Shown: piece by piece, positions 54,412-64,000 of the stretch | Position numbering within the stretch: the first letter of the stretch is position 1 | Layout: each line of letters starts with the position of its first letter | Assembly (NCBI RefSeq): GCF_040412425.1 | Contig: NC_089755.1 | Location: 48,217,121-48,281,120, forward strand | DNA length: 64,000 bases | Direction: 5' to 3' | Origin: Macrobrachium rosenbergii | Lineage: Eukaryota > Arthropoda > Malacostraca > Decapoda > Palaemonidae | Notes under the pieces: generated by a model | Database searches by the model: none | Seen by the model: only the letters and a program-made list of their open reading frames with translations | Told to the model about the DNA's origin: nothing | Program-made: the position numbers and the translations under genes

Positions 54412-54637
54412 ACCTCACTTGTTGGCCGTGGGTGAAGGCGTCCCTGTAGTCCTGAGTTCTGTGTCTTTCGTTGGTTTCGAGCCCACGGGACGACGAACTT
54501 ATTATCAACTGAAAAATTCCTTCGGTAACATATATGAAAATATATTATTTCCGAGGTAGAGCCAATTGGATATTAAAGGACGTTTGTAGCTTAATGCTTG
54601 TATATGAATCACGGTGATGTGATAAAAAGTCATATAC

Positions 54638-54640
<3 letters not shown>
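54412..54640 (+). mobile_element. tRNA-derived SINE, second type
   Basis: The head is tRNA-like with a near-canonical B box (ggtTTCGAgCCcac) and a tTGGCcgtgGGtgaagg A-box region. The body includes attccttcggtaacatatat, gtagcttaatgcttgtatat and cacggtgatgtgataaaaag, followed by a TA tail. This matches a common decapod repeat as I know it. It differs from the SINE at 52.1 kb. Confidence 0.7.
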
Positions 54641-54722
<82 letters not shown>

Positions 54723-54725
54723 GTA

Positions 54726-54765
<40 letters not shown>
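54641..54765. repeat. (TA)n-(GT)n compound microsatellite
   Basis: TA tail of the SINE, then tatgtatatg and a GT run. Confidence 0.95.
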
Positions 54766-54940
54766 GGGACTGAGGTGAAGAGCTCATTGTGTGCAGAGGG
54801 TTTGACAAGCTGCTGGTAAGCCTTCCGTGTAAGTGTCCGAAGCGGCTCGTGGCGTGGAAGTTCTCTGCACGGGGGTTCATCCACGATTCGGCGATTTAAA
54901 TTTGAATGTGGTGGTAATCAACCACCCTCTGATAGAAGGA

Positions 54941-54944
<4 letters not shown>
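54766..54944. other. Unassigned GC-rich block between TA tracts
   Basis: A 180-bp block of normal complexity, bounded by microsatellites, with minus-strand open frames ([18 protein letters not shown]...) but no splice support. Its position between TA tracts suggests another short inserted repeat rather than an exon. Confidence 0.35.

Positions 54945-55002
<58 letters not shown>
54945..55002. repeat. (TA)n microsatellite
   Basis: TA tract directly after the unassigned block. Confidence 0.95.
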
Positions 55003-55003
<1 letters not shown>

Positions 55004-55950
55004 ATGAAAATGCTGATAACTTTATAACCCATTTATATTTATATACTTTAGCGATATAAACCGCATCGAATCACTACTGTAGACTCCCATCGAACGTTGG
55101 ACGTAAAGACTAGTAATCCACATAGGCCTAGAAAGCATGCGCCCCCACCCCCGCCCCAAACGGTGCCACGATAAGCCTTGAAAAATTAATCCCGCTGGAT
55201 TATTCAAGAGTGCTGTGGTTATCAGTTGTGTTGCTGTCACTGGCTGGCTGGAGTAGCAGATAAGACAGGATGTTTATTATACGTACGTTCAAAATTGCAG
55301 TCGCTCCTCAGAACTATATATTTCTCATAGCCACAAATTTTAGTAGTAGTAACTATATAAATCAAGTGCAACGACAAGCATAACATTTTCCATATTATAT
55401 TTATTTGTGCTACTGTCATTTTAAAATCTTCGGTATATCCTGAGGCCGAGATTTTTTTACTAAATAGTTGTAGTCAATATATGATTACACGTATTATAAA
55501 GCAAATAATCGTATTATAGAACACAAGAGTTTTTACGAAAAACGGAAAATTTCATGTGAATCAGGCCTACATATCTTTCCATTATCAGTATAAGAAAAAT
55601 ATTTTATCATTGTATGAAAAATATTTTATCACGGCACTCCACCCCACACAGAGTGCTATTATCCCGAACAGATGGTCTGGGTAACATGAGACTATTATTA
55701 GAAAATTACTTATAAACAACGTAATGTTAAAGGGGGGGAAAAATTTACGTAAATCACGAATCAATATGATAATGACGCATGGGAAAATATTTAGTTTTAA
55801 CATTGCACAAGAACCCTTGCTGCCTTGTAATCGAATTTCTGAAAGAGGGGGGTTTTGAATCCATGCTTACACTGTTTATTTATTTATACACTCGGTGGCA
55901 TTCACTCTCTCATGCGCACAAAAATACGAAAATACACAAGTTTACACACA

Positions 55951-55951
55951 C

Positions 55952-56010
<59 letters not shown>

Positions 56011-56106
56011 GTTCGTTATTCTTTTACATGGGAATAATCGGGTTCGCTGTTTCTACACATGAACACTTCAGTATCAGACATTTGATCCCATGAGGGGTTA
56101 TTACTA

Positions 56107-56188
<82 letters not shown>
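55951..56188. repeat. Two (TA)n microsatellites
   Basis: TA tracts at about 55,951-56,008 and 56,109-56,186, separated by 100 bases of unique sequence. Confidence 0.95.
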
Positions 56189-56189
<1 letters not shown>

Positions 56190-57342
56190 CTGTATAACAT
56201 AAAGCCCGGTTGAAGCTAATATACACAAACCATTACGAAAATATACATTTCATCTTTATGCGTCTTACGGGACTTTAACGGACATATAAAAACGGCTGCA
56301 ATCTTCACGGTAAAATAATAATTTTATTCATGTTAGTACTAAGCTACTACAGGATACTGCACAATAACAACAGCAATAACGATTAGATAAAAATTGAACA
56401 CGACAGTGAATTTCTGTACTTGGTACACTTATTTTACTTTTCTTTGTCTAAACATTTCTCTACTGTACTATTATATTCAATATTCATTAACAATATGGCC
56501 TATATTAATATTGCTAACAGTAAAATCGTAGTCGACATTGCATAATGAACTTCAATATCTCGCCTTTGTATGTCCATTTATCTATCAGCACGGCACTGTA
56601 TCACAGGATAATACAAGCATTGCAACATTACAGCAAAAGTCAATATGTATAAAAATAACAGCGGTGGTCGTTATAACGGGGCGCGCCCAGTGTATTTCAT
56701 GCACCAGTTAGGATTATTTGTCGTGAATTTTACGTTAATGACATCTGTGTAAACTTCCGGACAAAATGAGTACAATTACAATTATTTTTTTTATATACAG
56801 AATGGTGAAAATGTACGTAAAATTGACATAATTATCTGACTATTCGAGTTAAACTTGCCATCATTCTTAACCAACTAATGTGTACATACACCACAGGCAA
56901 TTACTGTTCCATTGCAAATACGATAAAATGTAACAAATTAGCAGCACAATTAAACAATCCACTCACTCAAGATCATGAGCTTGTGTAAATTTATTATGCA
57001 AAACTGTGGATATCTCCTATTACATTTAATTACTCTTCAAATTCTCGATTATCACGAAGTCACTGTAATGAAAATGAAACGTTTAATTAGGCTGTTATTC
57101 TCGTAATACTCACGGTTTCCTAAAGGATGTAACTGATGTTTAATAATGGCCGCCTAAACATTTCTGTTTCCAAATCAACAAGGAAAAAAGCCGTTTTCTT
57201 TCACTTCTGTCTACTTTTCTTTTTAATGATTGCACCGGCAAATTCAGTTGTTTCCAGACATAACTGATACATACTGATGAAGGACGATAATATAATAATA
57301 TTGCAGAAATAAAGATAATACACAGAACACTAAAAACTCAAC

Positions 57343-57410
57343 TGGTTCATGAGATCTCCGCACTTCTTGTCAAAGGTTTCCTTCACCGAGCCAACCGGTT
57401 CAGTTGCCAT
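57343..57410 (-). CDS. Candidate upstream first coding exon (possibly KCC)
   Basis: A small GC-richer ORF starts at 57,410 with a strong start context (gaaaATGGC): MATEPVGSVKETFDKKCGDL then MN. A possible but weak donor, gttgag, follows in phase 2. That phase fits exactly with using ttttcgttttcag as the acceptor of a longer exon 1 (51,795-51,955), giving an open frame through to MAVLG. Without splicing the ORF stops after 26 residues (57,330). A CCAAT box (ATTGG on plus, 57,615-57,619) lies about 205 bases upstream. I do not recognise the peptide; it could be a different gene's first exon or chance. Confidence 0.35.
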
Positions 57411-57599
57411 TTTCACTGAACTTATAGCAAATATGATACAGCTATTCCTATCAAGCTATAGTTTTTTCTGACCACTTCTATATTTTTACTTCTGAAGTAG
57501 TTTTAAGTAGATGTATAAGACGGAATGTCCCGAAAATTCTTCTTAAACAATATTAGAGCCATTAAATCAAAATATAGTTGACAACTCGGATCCCACCGC

Positions 57600-57640
57600 C
57601 CAAATCAGCCGCTGATTGGCGCGATTCTCCGTTCAACGAC
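57600..57640 (-). promoter_or_regulatory. Possible CCAAT-box promoter element
   Basis: The plus strand reads gctgATTGGcgcg, which is an NF-Y type CCAAT box on the minus strand, in a locally GC-richer stretch upstream of the candidate first exon at 57.4 kb. I see no clear TATA box or initiator, so this is weak promoter evidence. Confidence 0.3.
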
Positions 57641-58885
57641 TCAGATGGTCTACAGTCTTTAAGGGCTCCTGCCAAGGGCATTTGGCAGAGAAAAAATGTC
57701 CTTTACTTATCTTCGTATCTGCCTAATTTGCTATTTGGAAACAGGCGTTTGTTACGCTTCGATAGGAAAGTCAGATTTGTTTAGGAACCCAATGACCAAA
57801 AATGGCTAGATATTGCTTTAACATCAAGGCACACCTACGGCACTTGTTAACTGGACGTTGAAAAAATTGGACACTTTGGCTGAAGTGTCAGTATTAAGAA
57901 GTTATTAGCGCAAGATAAAAATCCAAATAAAAAAATCAAATGGCTTTTGAAAGAGACCATATAATCATAACGTATGGAAAAATTAGGAATGACATTTTAT
58001 GACAGAGTCATCACGAAGTTACTGAAACCATCGCCATACTAATAGCTATAGAGGTGACAGTACCCAAAGGATCCAGGTTGTCGTGTGTTCGATAAAGCCC
58101 GTACTGGAATAGCACTGACTTCGTTAATTATTACCGCTGCAGCATTCGTCCTGGATATTACAGCCCACGTAACCATTTATTTTTAGCAGAACACTAAAAG
58201 GTAATAAGCACCAGCAATGTACAGTAATAGTTCTTGACAGAAGATCAATCACTTTACTCGAATTTTCACCGATTTAAAAGGTTAAGGGGCCAACCCATGC
58301 TCCCAGGAGGCAACATTTAACAAATTTAAACCTCACGTCATCAGTTTTTCCAAAAGTGCCTAGATTGGACGTAATAATTTTTACAAATATATTGAAGCAA
58401 CATTTCCCTGTACAACGGTTATGACTGAATTAATCAGGATACATGCACTGGTGTCATTTTGTATAATGAGGAAAAATAAGACCGAATATGTAGTAAAAAG
58501 AGGAAGCGGTATTTTCGCTCTGAGGTCATAAAATTCGCATAATTTTGGCAAGTGCACCCACTGCGTGAATCGATATCAAGCTTGGCAGAGCTAACGTTAT
58601 CCGTGAGAATGGAGGCGTTGGAATGGAATGAAATGAAATGGCAGAAATCATGAAACCAATCTGAAACGGACATTCTTTTTGGCAATCCGGGTTCCTGACG
58701 CGTGAAGGTGGAACAGAAAATAGGCTAAGGTGGAACTTGAAAAAGTTAAAACATGGCCCTTGGGCCTAGTTAGAATAGAAGAACGACAATCTCTGAAAAC
58801 TTAAGACAACTTTCAGATATGTGTGTGTGTGTATTAAGTATGCATATGCGCTTATAGATAATAAATTTGTATTATTTATATGTAA

Positions 58886-59014
<129 letters not shown>

Positions 59015-59419
59015 TGATGTAAGCTCTTGTGGGGAGTGGGGACACTTCCACAAAGTTACTACCTTTCTCTTAAATATAAAGTGATGGGTTCTTATCTTCA
59101 CACTACATATCTTCTAAAGAACAGAAAAAAAAAAATGAATTTTAGATTACCTCTTCCCGAGACATATGACACATCAGACAAATCCTGCATGAGTCATCTG
59201 TTTCTAATGTCCTAAAACGTAATGGCAGGACTCCAAATGGTGTCCTAACTTCCACCTTTCAATGATGTGAATTTTATAGTCCAGACCGCTGGTGGTGTCC
59301 CGGTGGAAATTTAATCCTGTACGAAAGTATAAAACGGCCGAGAATTATGGTTCTTCTGATGAGCTCGCGTTATCACTGTCATTAACTTTCATGATATTTC
59401 CTTCTCGACTTTCTCTAGG

Positions 59420-59692
59420 AGTGGAATATAGAATTTGGGCCAAAGGCCAAGCGCTGGGGCCTATGAGGTCATTTAGCACTGAAAGGGAAATTGACAGTAA
59501 AGGAGGTTTGGAAGATGTGACAGTAGGAAAACCTTGCAGTTGCACTATGAAATAATTGCTAGGAGAGGGTAGACAGCAAGCTGGGAAAGAATATGAATGG
59601 AGGTACTGTAAAAGGAATGAATGGGGTTGCAGCTAGGGGCCGAAGGGACGCTGCAAAGAGCCTTAAGTAATGCCTACAGTCCCCCTACGGAG
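59420..59692 (+). repeat. Decapod interspersed repeat, copy 2
   Basis: Same element as at 52.76 kb: gggccaaaggccaagcgctg at the left, gggttgcagctaggggccga and cgctgcaaagagccttaagt at the right. Confidence 0.85.
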
Positions 59693-60507
59693 GACTTTCT
59701 TTAGGACCGAGTTCCTCCTCCGGATTGAGAGAAAGATGACATCCACGGCGCTAGGTCCTCCGTCAGGAGTAGTGGATCTCTCTGGAGAAAAGATGAAATC
59801 AGTTTTAACCAATACAAGAAATCTATTCTGAGACAAAAGGTGATCGATGTGCCAAGCGACGGTTGCAAGGTTGGTTAACAATGAACCGGCCATATGCCAG
59901 TAAGAGCCCTTAACCGAAGTATCGTCAGTTGTGGAAGGGAGTTGAGGTATGGGGTGGACCCCAGCGTATCTCTCCTTGTCTTTTTAAGGCCTGATTTACA
60001 ACGATAACAGGGACTGATCGATCTGACACTTCCAACAGGAGACAAAACAGCAAACGTCCCCCACAAGTCAGATTTTTATAAGCGACAACTTTCGACTAGA
60101 ACACGAATTTATTCTTAGATATATTACTCCTTAGTATGATAAGGGAAAAATGGTATTAAAATTTTTTTTATACATAAACGAGACAAAGAAATGGAAGCCT
60201 ACACATAATATCATATAAATTTCAGGAGGTTTTAGTCTAACACCACAGAAGTTCAAGCTATTGTGGGCTACTTTCAATAAGGAGTTTGCTCTGTAAACTT
60301 TCTGCACCACAATAAAAAGTTACAATGACAAAAACATTGACCATAAAAGCTGGCCTCGAGCCACATCCAACTGATCTCTGCTGCAAAAAGTTTCAAATCC
60401 TTTCACAAGATTCTACAGTGTTTGGTTATTACAGCCACTAAGTGGGCCATACAAGTCATGCAATAAGAGGGGGTCCTTACCAGAAAATATCATAAAGTTC
60501 ACCGTAG

Positions 60508-60805
60508 TGAGGTAGTGCCGTCAGTGCACCGCACGGGGTGCACTGTAGGCATTACTAAAAGGTCTTTGCAACGTCCCTTCGGCCCCTAGCTGCAACCCCT
60601 TTCACTCCTTTAACTGTACCTCCAGTCATATTATCTGTCTTCCATCTTGCTATCCATCCTCTTCAAACAATTATTTCATAGTACAACTGAGAGGTTTTCT
60701 TCCTGTTACACCTTTCAAGCCTTTTTGCCGTCAGTTTCCGTTTCAGCGCTGAATGACCTCGTAGGCACCAGTGCTTGGCCTTTGACCTAAACTCTTTTAT
60801 GCCAA
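60508..60805 (-). repeat. Decapod interspersed repeat, copy 3 (inverted)
   Basis: Reverse-complement copy of the same element. It includes the outer part gtgccgtcagtgcaccgcac and a short inverted repeat GTGCACcgcacggGGTGCAC, then cccttcggcccctagctgca and ends near cagtgcttggcctttgacct. Confidence 0.85.
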
Positions 60806-61109
60806 TATCACCAAGTTACCAAATTCGGTCTTTTTCAAAATTTTTCTGTAATCGACTCTCTCGGAAAGAACAAGAGTGGCCTGGCGAATCCTCAAGTGAC
60901 TGAAAAGCTAATAAAACTAAAAAGTTCCTTTTTTAAAAATCTGTTACTTGTTATCTCCCCCTTTCTTTCGTTCTCTGATTCCTTTGCATTTCCCATTCGC
61001 GATTCCATCCACCTGGCGTTGATTCAGGAAAGAATTTGCTGACTGAAAGAAATGGAATAAGCACAAGCTTTGTAGATAGGTCGTTACGCAGGGAGTCGAG
61101 GCAATCCTT

Positions 61110-61110
<1 letters not shown>

Positions 61111-61174
<64 letters not shown>

Positions 61175-61366
61175 ATCGAAGTAAATTCAAAAGTGAAAGA
61201 TACCAAGAAAAAGATCACTGTTACATTTTTCTCCATTTTATATCATTGTTAATGTCTCCTTTTCTTGTTCAAAACTTGTATCATTTTGAGTTCGTCAATT
61301 AGCTGATTTTTCGATAACGAGCACTGCAGGTGTGTATGTTTCGATATAAATATGCACACTTTAAGT

Positions 61367-61428
<62 letters not shown>

Positions 61429-61508
61429 CCACCATGGCGTTCTGAATTACTTCATTACGAACCACGCTTCTATTAGTTAGCCCGTGAGATTAATCGGGCA
61501 ACAGATCT

Positions 61509-61582
<74 letters not shown>
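61111..61582. repeat. Three (GA)n microsatellites
   Basis: GA tracts at about 61,111-61,170, 61,371-61,424 and 61,513-61,582 within 470 bases. Confidence 0.95.
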
Positions 61583-61585
<3 letters not shown>

Positions 61586-61829
61586 TTCGATTTCGGAAGG
61601 GGGGAATTTTCAATTTGGCCTCCAAATGAACAGGCCTAGTGGGTTCAATTAATTTGGTACGTGACAAAACCAAACAGCAGCCCCGCCAGGCCCCAGTGAG
61701 AAGTCTCCTTGCGGGAAGGCTCTGAACAAGGTACTCTCCAAGATCTTTATAATTCCTTTTTCTTCTCGGGAATTCCAGCCGCCTTCTTCCTGGGAACCCG
61801 ATTCGTGGTTGGTATTATCTCAGTAACTT

Positions 61830-62310
61830 GGTTAGTTTGTATTCTCAGATACTCTGTTACTTGGTATTCGCTCTGTTACTTAGTTACTTAGTGTTCTCAG
61901 TTACTTAGTATTCTCTCCGTTAGTTTGTTACTTAGAATTCTCGCCTACTCAGTTACTTAGTATTCTCTCCGTTACTTTGTTACTTAGTATTCTCAGCTGC
62001 TCATTCACTTAGTATTCTCTCAGTTACTTTTTTACTCAGCATTCTCACCTACTCAGTTACTTAGTATTCTCTCTGTTACTTAGTATTCTCAGCTACTGTT
62101 ACTCAGTAATATCTGAGTTACTTAGTTACTTAGTATTCTCTCTGTTACTTAGTTACTTAGTATTCTCTCAGTTACTTAGTTACTTAGTATTCTCAGCTGC
62201 TAAGTTACGTAGCATTCTCTCAGTTACTTAGTGTTCTTTCAGTTACTTACTTACCTAGTATTCACAGTTACTGAGTTACGTAGTAGTCTCTCAGTTACTT
62301 AGTCTTCTGC
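61830..62310. repeat. Diverged minisatellite (gttacttagtattctctca)
   Basis: About 500 bases made almost entirely of permutations of cagttacttag and tattctctc, in units of about 20-35 bases with irregular spacing. Confidence 0.8.
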
Positions 62311-62494
62311 AAAAATGAGAGAAAACTCCAAAATGCACAGAGGAATTATTACAGCTTCAGGAATGATCCTTTATGGTACTAACATGCAGACTCTTTTTGG
62401 AGTATTTGATTTCAGGTTTCGGGAATATGATGAAACTTTGTTATATCATACGAAACAAAAACGAGATTTGTACTAATAACTGGTAGCATGATCG

Positions 62495-62496
<2 letters not shown>

Positions 62497-62571
<75 letters not shown>

Positions 62572-62590
62572 GGGGGGTGTGTGTGTGTGA
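62497..62590. repeat. (GT)n microsatellite
   Basis: About 72 bases of GT, a run of eight or more G, then a shorter GT run. Confidence 0.95.
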
Positions 62591-62779
62591 ACTATTTGGA
62601 GAGAAAATGGTTATCACATTACGCCCGAATATTATTTTTATGTTCTTAATTTACTTGAATCTTAATTTTATTCATTTTAATTTAATTTCATTTAATATTT
62701 TTCACCTATATTTACTTTTCTTGTTATTTCATCCCATTTTTTTTGGTATTTCAATAAGTTCTTAATGCGGAAACATAGG

Positions 62780-63130
62780 ATAAAAAAACCGTGTCTCATT
62801 AAAAGCATAATGAATTTCCAAAACAGTTGGGACTACGAAGCATCTGTAATGTAGCGCAAAAAAAAAACGAAAACATACAATAAAAAAACCTTGTCATTAA
62901 AAACAAATAGCCAAGAACTTCCAACTCAGTTGGGACTACGAAGCATCTGGACAATAAAAAAAACCGTGTCTCATTAAAAACATAATTTCCAAAACAGCTG
63001 GGACTACGAAGCATCTGTAATGTAGCACAACAATAAAAAAACACGAAAACATACAATAAAAAAAACCTTGTCTCATTAAAAACAAATAACCAAGAACTTC
63101 CAACACAGTTGAGACTACGAAGCATCTTCT
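62780..63130. repeat. Tandem repeat, about 85-95-bp unit x4
   Basis: Four units contain ttgggactacgaagcatct preceded by (cc/ac)cttgtctcattaaaaaca and A-rich spacers. Units 1 and 3 resemble each other, as do 2 and 4, so this looks like a duplicated dimer of about 180 bp. Confidence 0.85.
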
Positions 63131-63477
63131 GCAATGTAGGGCGACTTCAAAAAAAAAAGAAAGAAAAGAAAAAGAGAAACAACTCGAAAACGAAGAGGCA
63201 CAAACGAGTGGAAACAACTCGATCGTTTTCACCAGCCGCGTTTCCCTTCGAATTCTTTTTTTTTTTTTTTTCGAATTTCCTTGCTTCCCGTCCTCCCAAC
63301 GACGTCTAATCAACTTCCATTCAAGAGGAGAGGGTGGTCTGTCACGGCCTGACAGGATGGGCTCTTTTAAAACGTTCGCTCCTGAGGCGCAGTCAATACA
63401 TATATACTTACTTGTATCAATAACCAACGCGCATACACACACACAAGATCGCTAACACACGCACACATATCTATAGC

Positions 63478-63519
63478 TATCTATCTATCTATCTATCTAT
63501 TCATCTATCTATCTATCTA

Positions 63520-63575
<56 letters not shown>
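63478..63575. repeat. (TATC)n-(TA)n-(GT)n compound microsatellite
   Basis: TATC repeats with one tatt interruption, then TA, then GT, running into the left arm of the hairpin element. Confidence 0.95.
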
Positions 63576-63576
<1 letters not shown>

Positions 63577-63679
63577 TAGGTAATGTTCACAATGAAATTC
63601 CAGTTACAAAACATAGGATATCAAAAATATATATATACTATGTTCTGTAACAGGAATTTAATTGTAACCTTTACCTAAC
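63575..63679. mobile_element. Foldback (hairpin) element, possible MITE
   Basis: Two 41-base arms, gttaggtaatgttcacaatg... and its near-exact inverse ending ...cctttacctaac, pair with about five mismatches or so around a short AT-rich middle (63,616-63,638). It has no coding capacity. Confidence 0.6.
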
Positions 63680-63710
63680 ATTAAATTAAGCTCGACATAG
63701 TACTTTTACA

Positions 63711-63713
<3 letters not shown>

Positions 63714-63755
<42 letters not shown>

Positions 63756-63756
63756 A

Positions 63757-63842
<86 letters not shown>

Positions 63843-63845
63843 GTA
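63714..63845. repeat. (CA)n-(TA)n compound microsatellite
   Basis: CA then TA repeats, the mirror order of the tract on the other side of the hairpin element. Confidence 0.95.
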
Positions 63846-64000
63846 TATAAAACTCATTTTAAGTATGACTATGACAGTGCCACTTGAGTTTCTTTTAACT
63901 TATAAAGGGGCAATGGTTTTCTGTTGAATAAAAAAACACACTTGCATCTCGTTCATTTTCACAAGCAAAATGAAAATTACTGTGTTGATGATCTCGCTGC

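Larger units (their letters stand above)
55010..58880. other. 5' flank or distal 5' intron of KCC, mostly unique sequence
   Basis: Apart from two TA tracts and the candidate exon and CCAAT box at 57.3-57.6 kb, I see no supported gene here. The stretch 57.56-57.78 kb is locally richer in GC. Confidence 0.5.

Noticed and set aside
62936..63442. 168-codon minus-strand ORF, the longest single frame in the window
   Set aside because: Most of it runs through a tandem repeat and poly-purine/pyrimidine runs; its repeated LEVLGYLFLMR segments come from the repeat unit, and no domain is recognisable.

Overview
The window is eukaryotic, AT-rich nuclear DNA, most likely from a decapod crustacean. Three things point there: interspersed elements I recognise as common decapod repeats (two tRNA-derived SINE types and a roughly 290-bp repeat present three times), an extreme density of long TA, GA, GT and AAT microsatellites, and one intron-rich gene whose protein is clearly an animal SLC12 transporter of arthropod type. 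The species cannot be determined from the sequence.

The one confidently identified gene is on the minus strand: a K-Cl cotransporter (KCC; SLC12A4-7 family, Drosophila kazachoc orthologue group). I assembled 20 coding exons from 51,888 down to 10,777 by following GT/AG sites and codon phase. They join to one frame of 3,162 nt (1,053 residues plus stop) that keeps the known ion-binding residues, a four-cysteine glycosylated extracellular loop and the conserved ...REVITIYS C-terminus. One junction, exon 2 to exon 3, is not canonical: no GT follows the expected end of exon 2. The N-terminus is uncertain. An ATG at 51,888 is workable, but a phase-compatible upstream coding exon at 57,343-57,410 exists, and more first exons may lie beyond the window.

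Layout: 1-10,776 lies downstream of KCC. It holds a decayed pogo/Tigger (Jerky-like) transposase on the minus strand at about 2.3-3.25 kb and two possible exons of a convergent plus-strand gene. KCC exons 20-18 lie at 10.8-14.7 kb. A 19.4-kb intron (14.7-34.1 kb) is mostly featureless AT-rich DNA with microsatellites, but carries a block of decayed coding relics at 24.1-27.7 kb. Exons 17-3 lie at 34.1-47.8 kb; two neighbouring introns each carry a 5'-truncated non-LTR retrotransposon tail. From 47.8 to 48.45 kb the 3' splice-site region of exon 3 has been copied about five times in tandem with AAT microsatellites. Exons 2 and 1 are at 48.8 and 51.8 kb. The 52-64 kb part is the 5' flank or a distal 5' intron, filled with SINEs, minisatellites, microsatellites and a hairpin element at 63.6 kb.

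Functionally the window is a single transporter locus plus repeat content. KCC exports K+ and Cl- electroneutrally and in animals sets neuronal chloride and epithelial cell volume. No gene cluster or operon is present, and I see no convincing new multi-gene system. The most unusual points are the duplicated splice-acceptor cassette, the missing exon 2 donor, and the apparent absence of one of the two conserved inhibitory phosphothreonine motifs.
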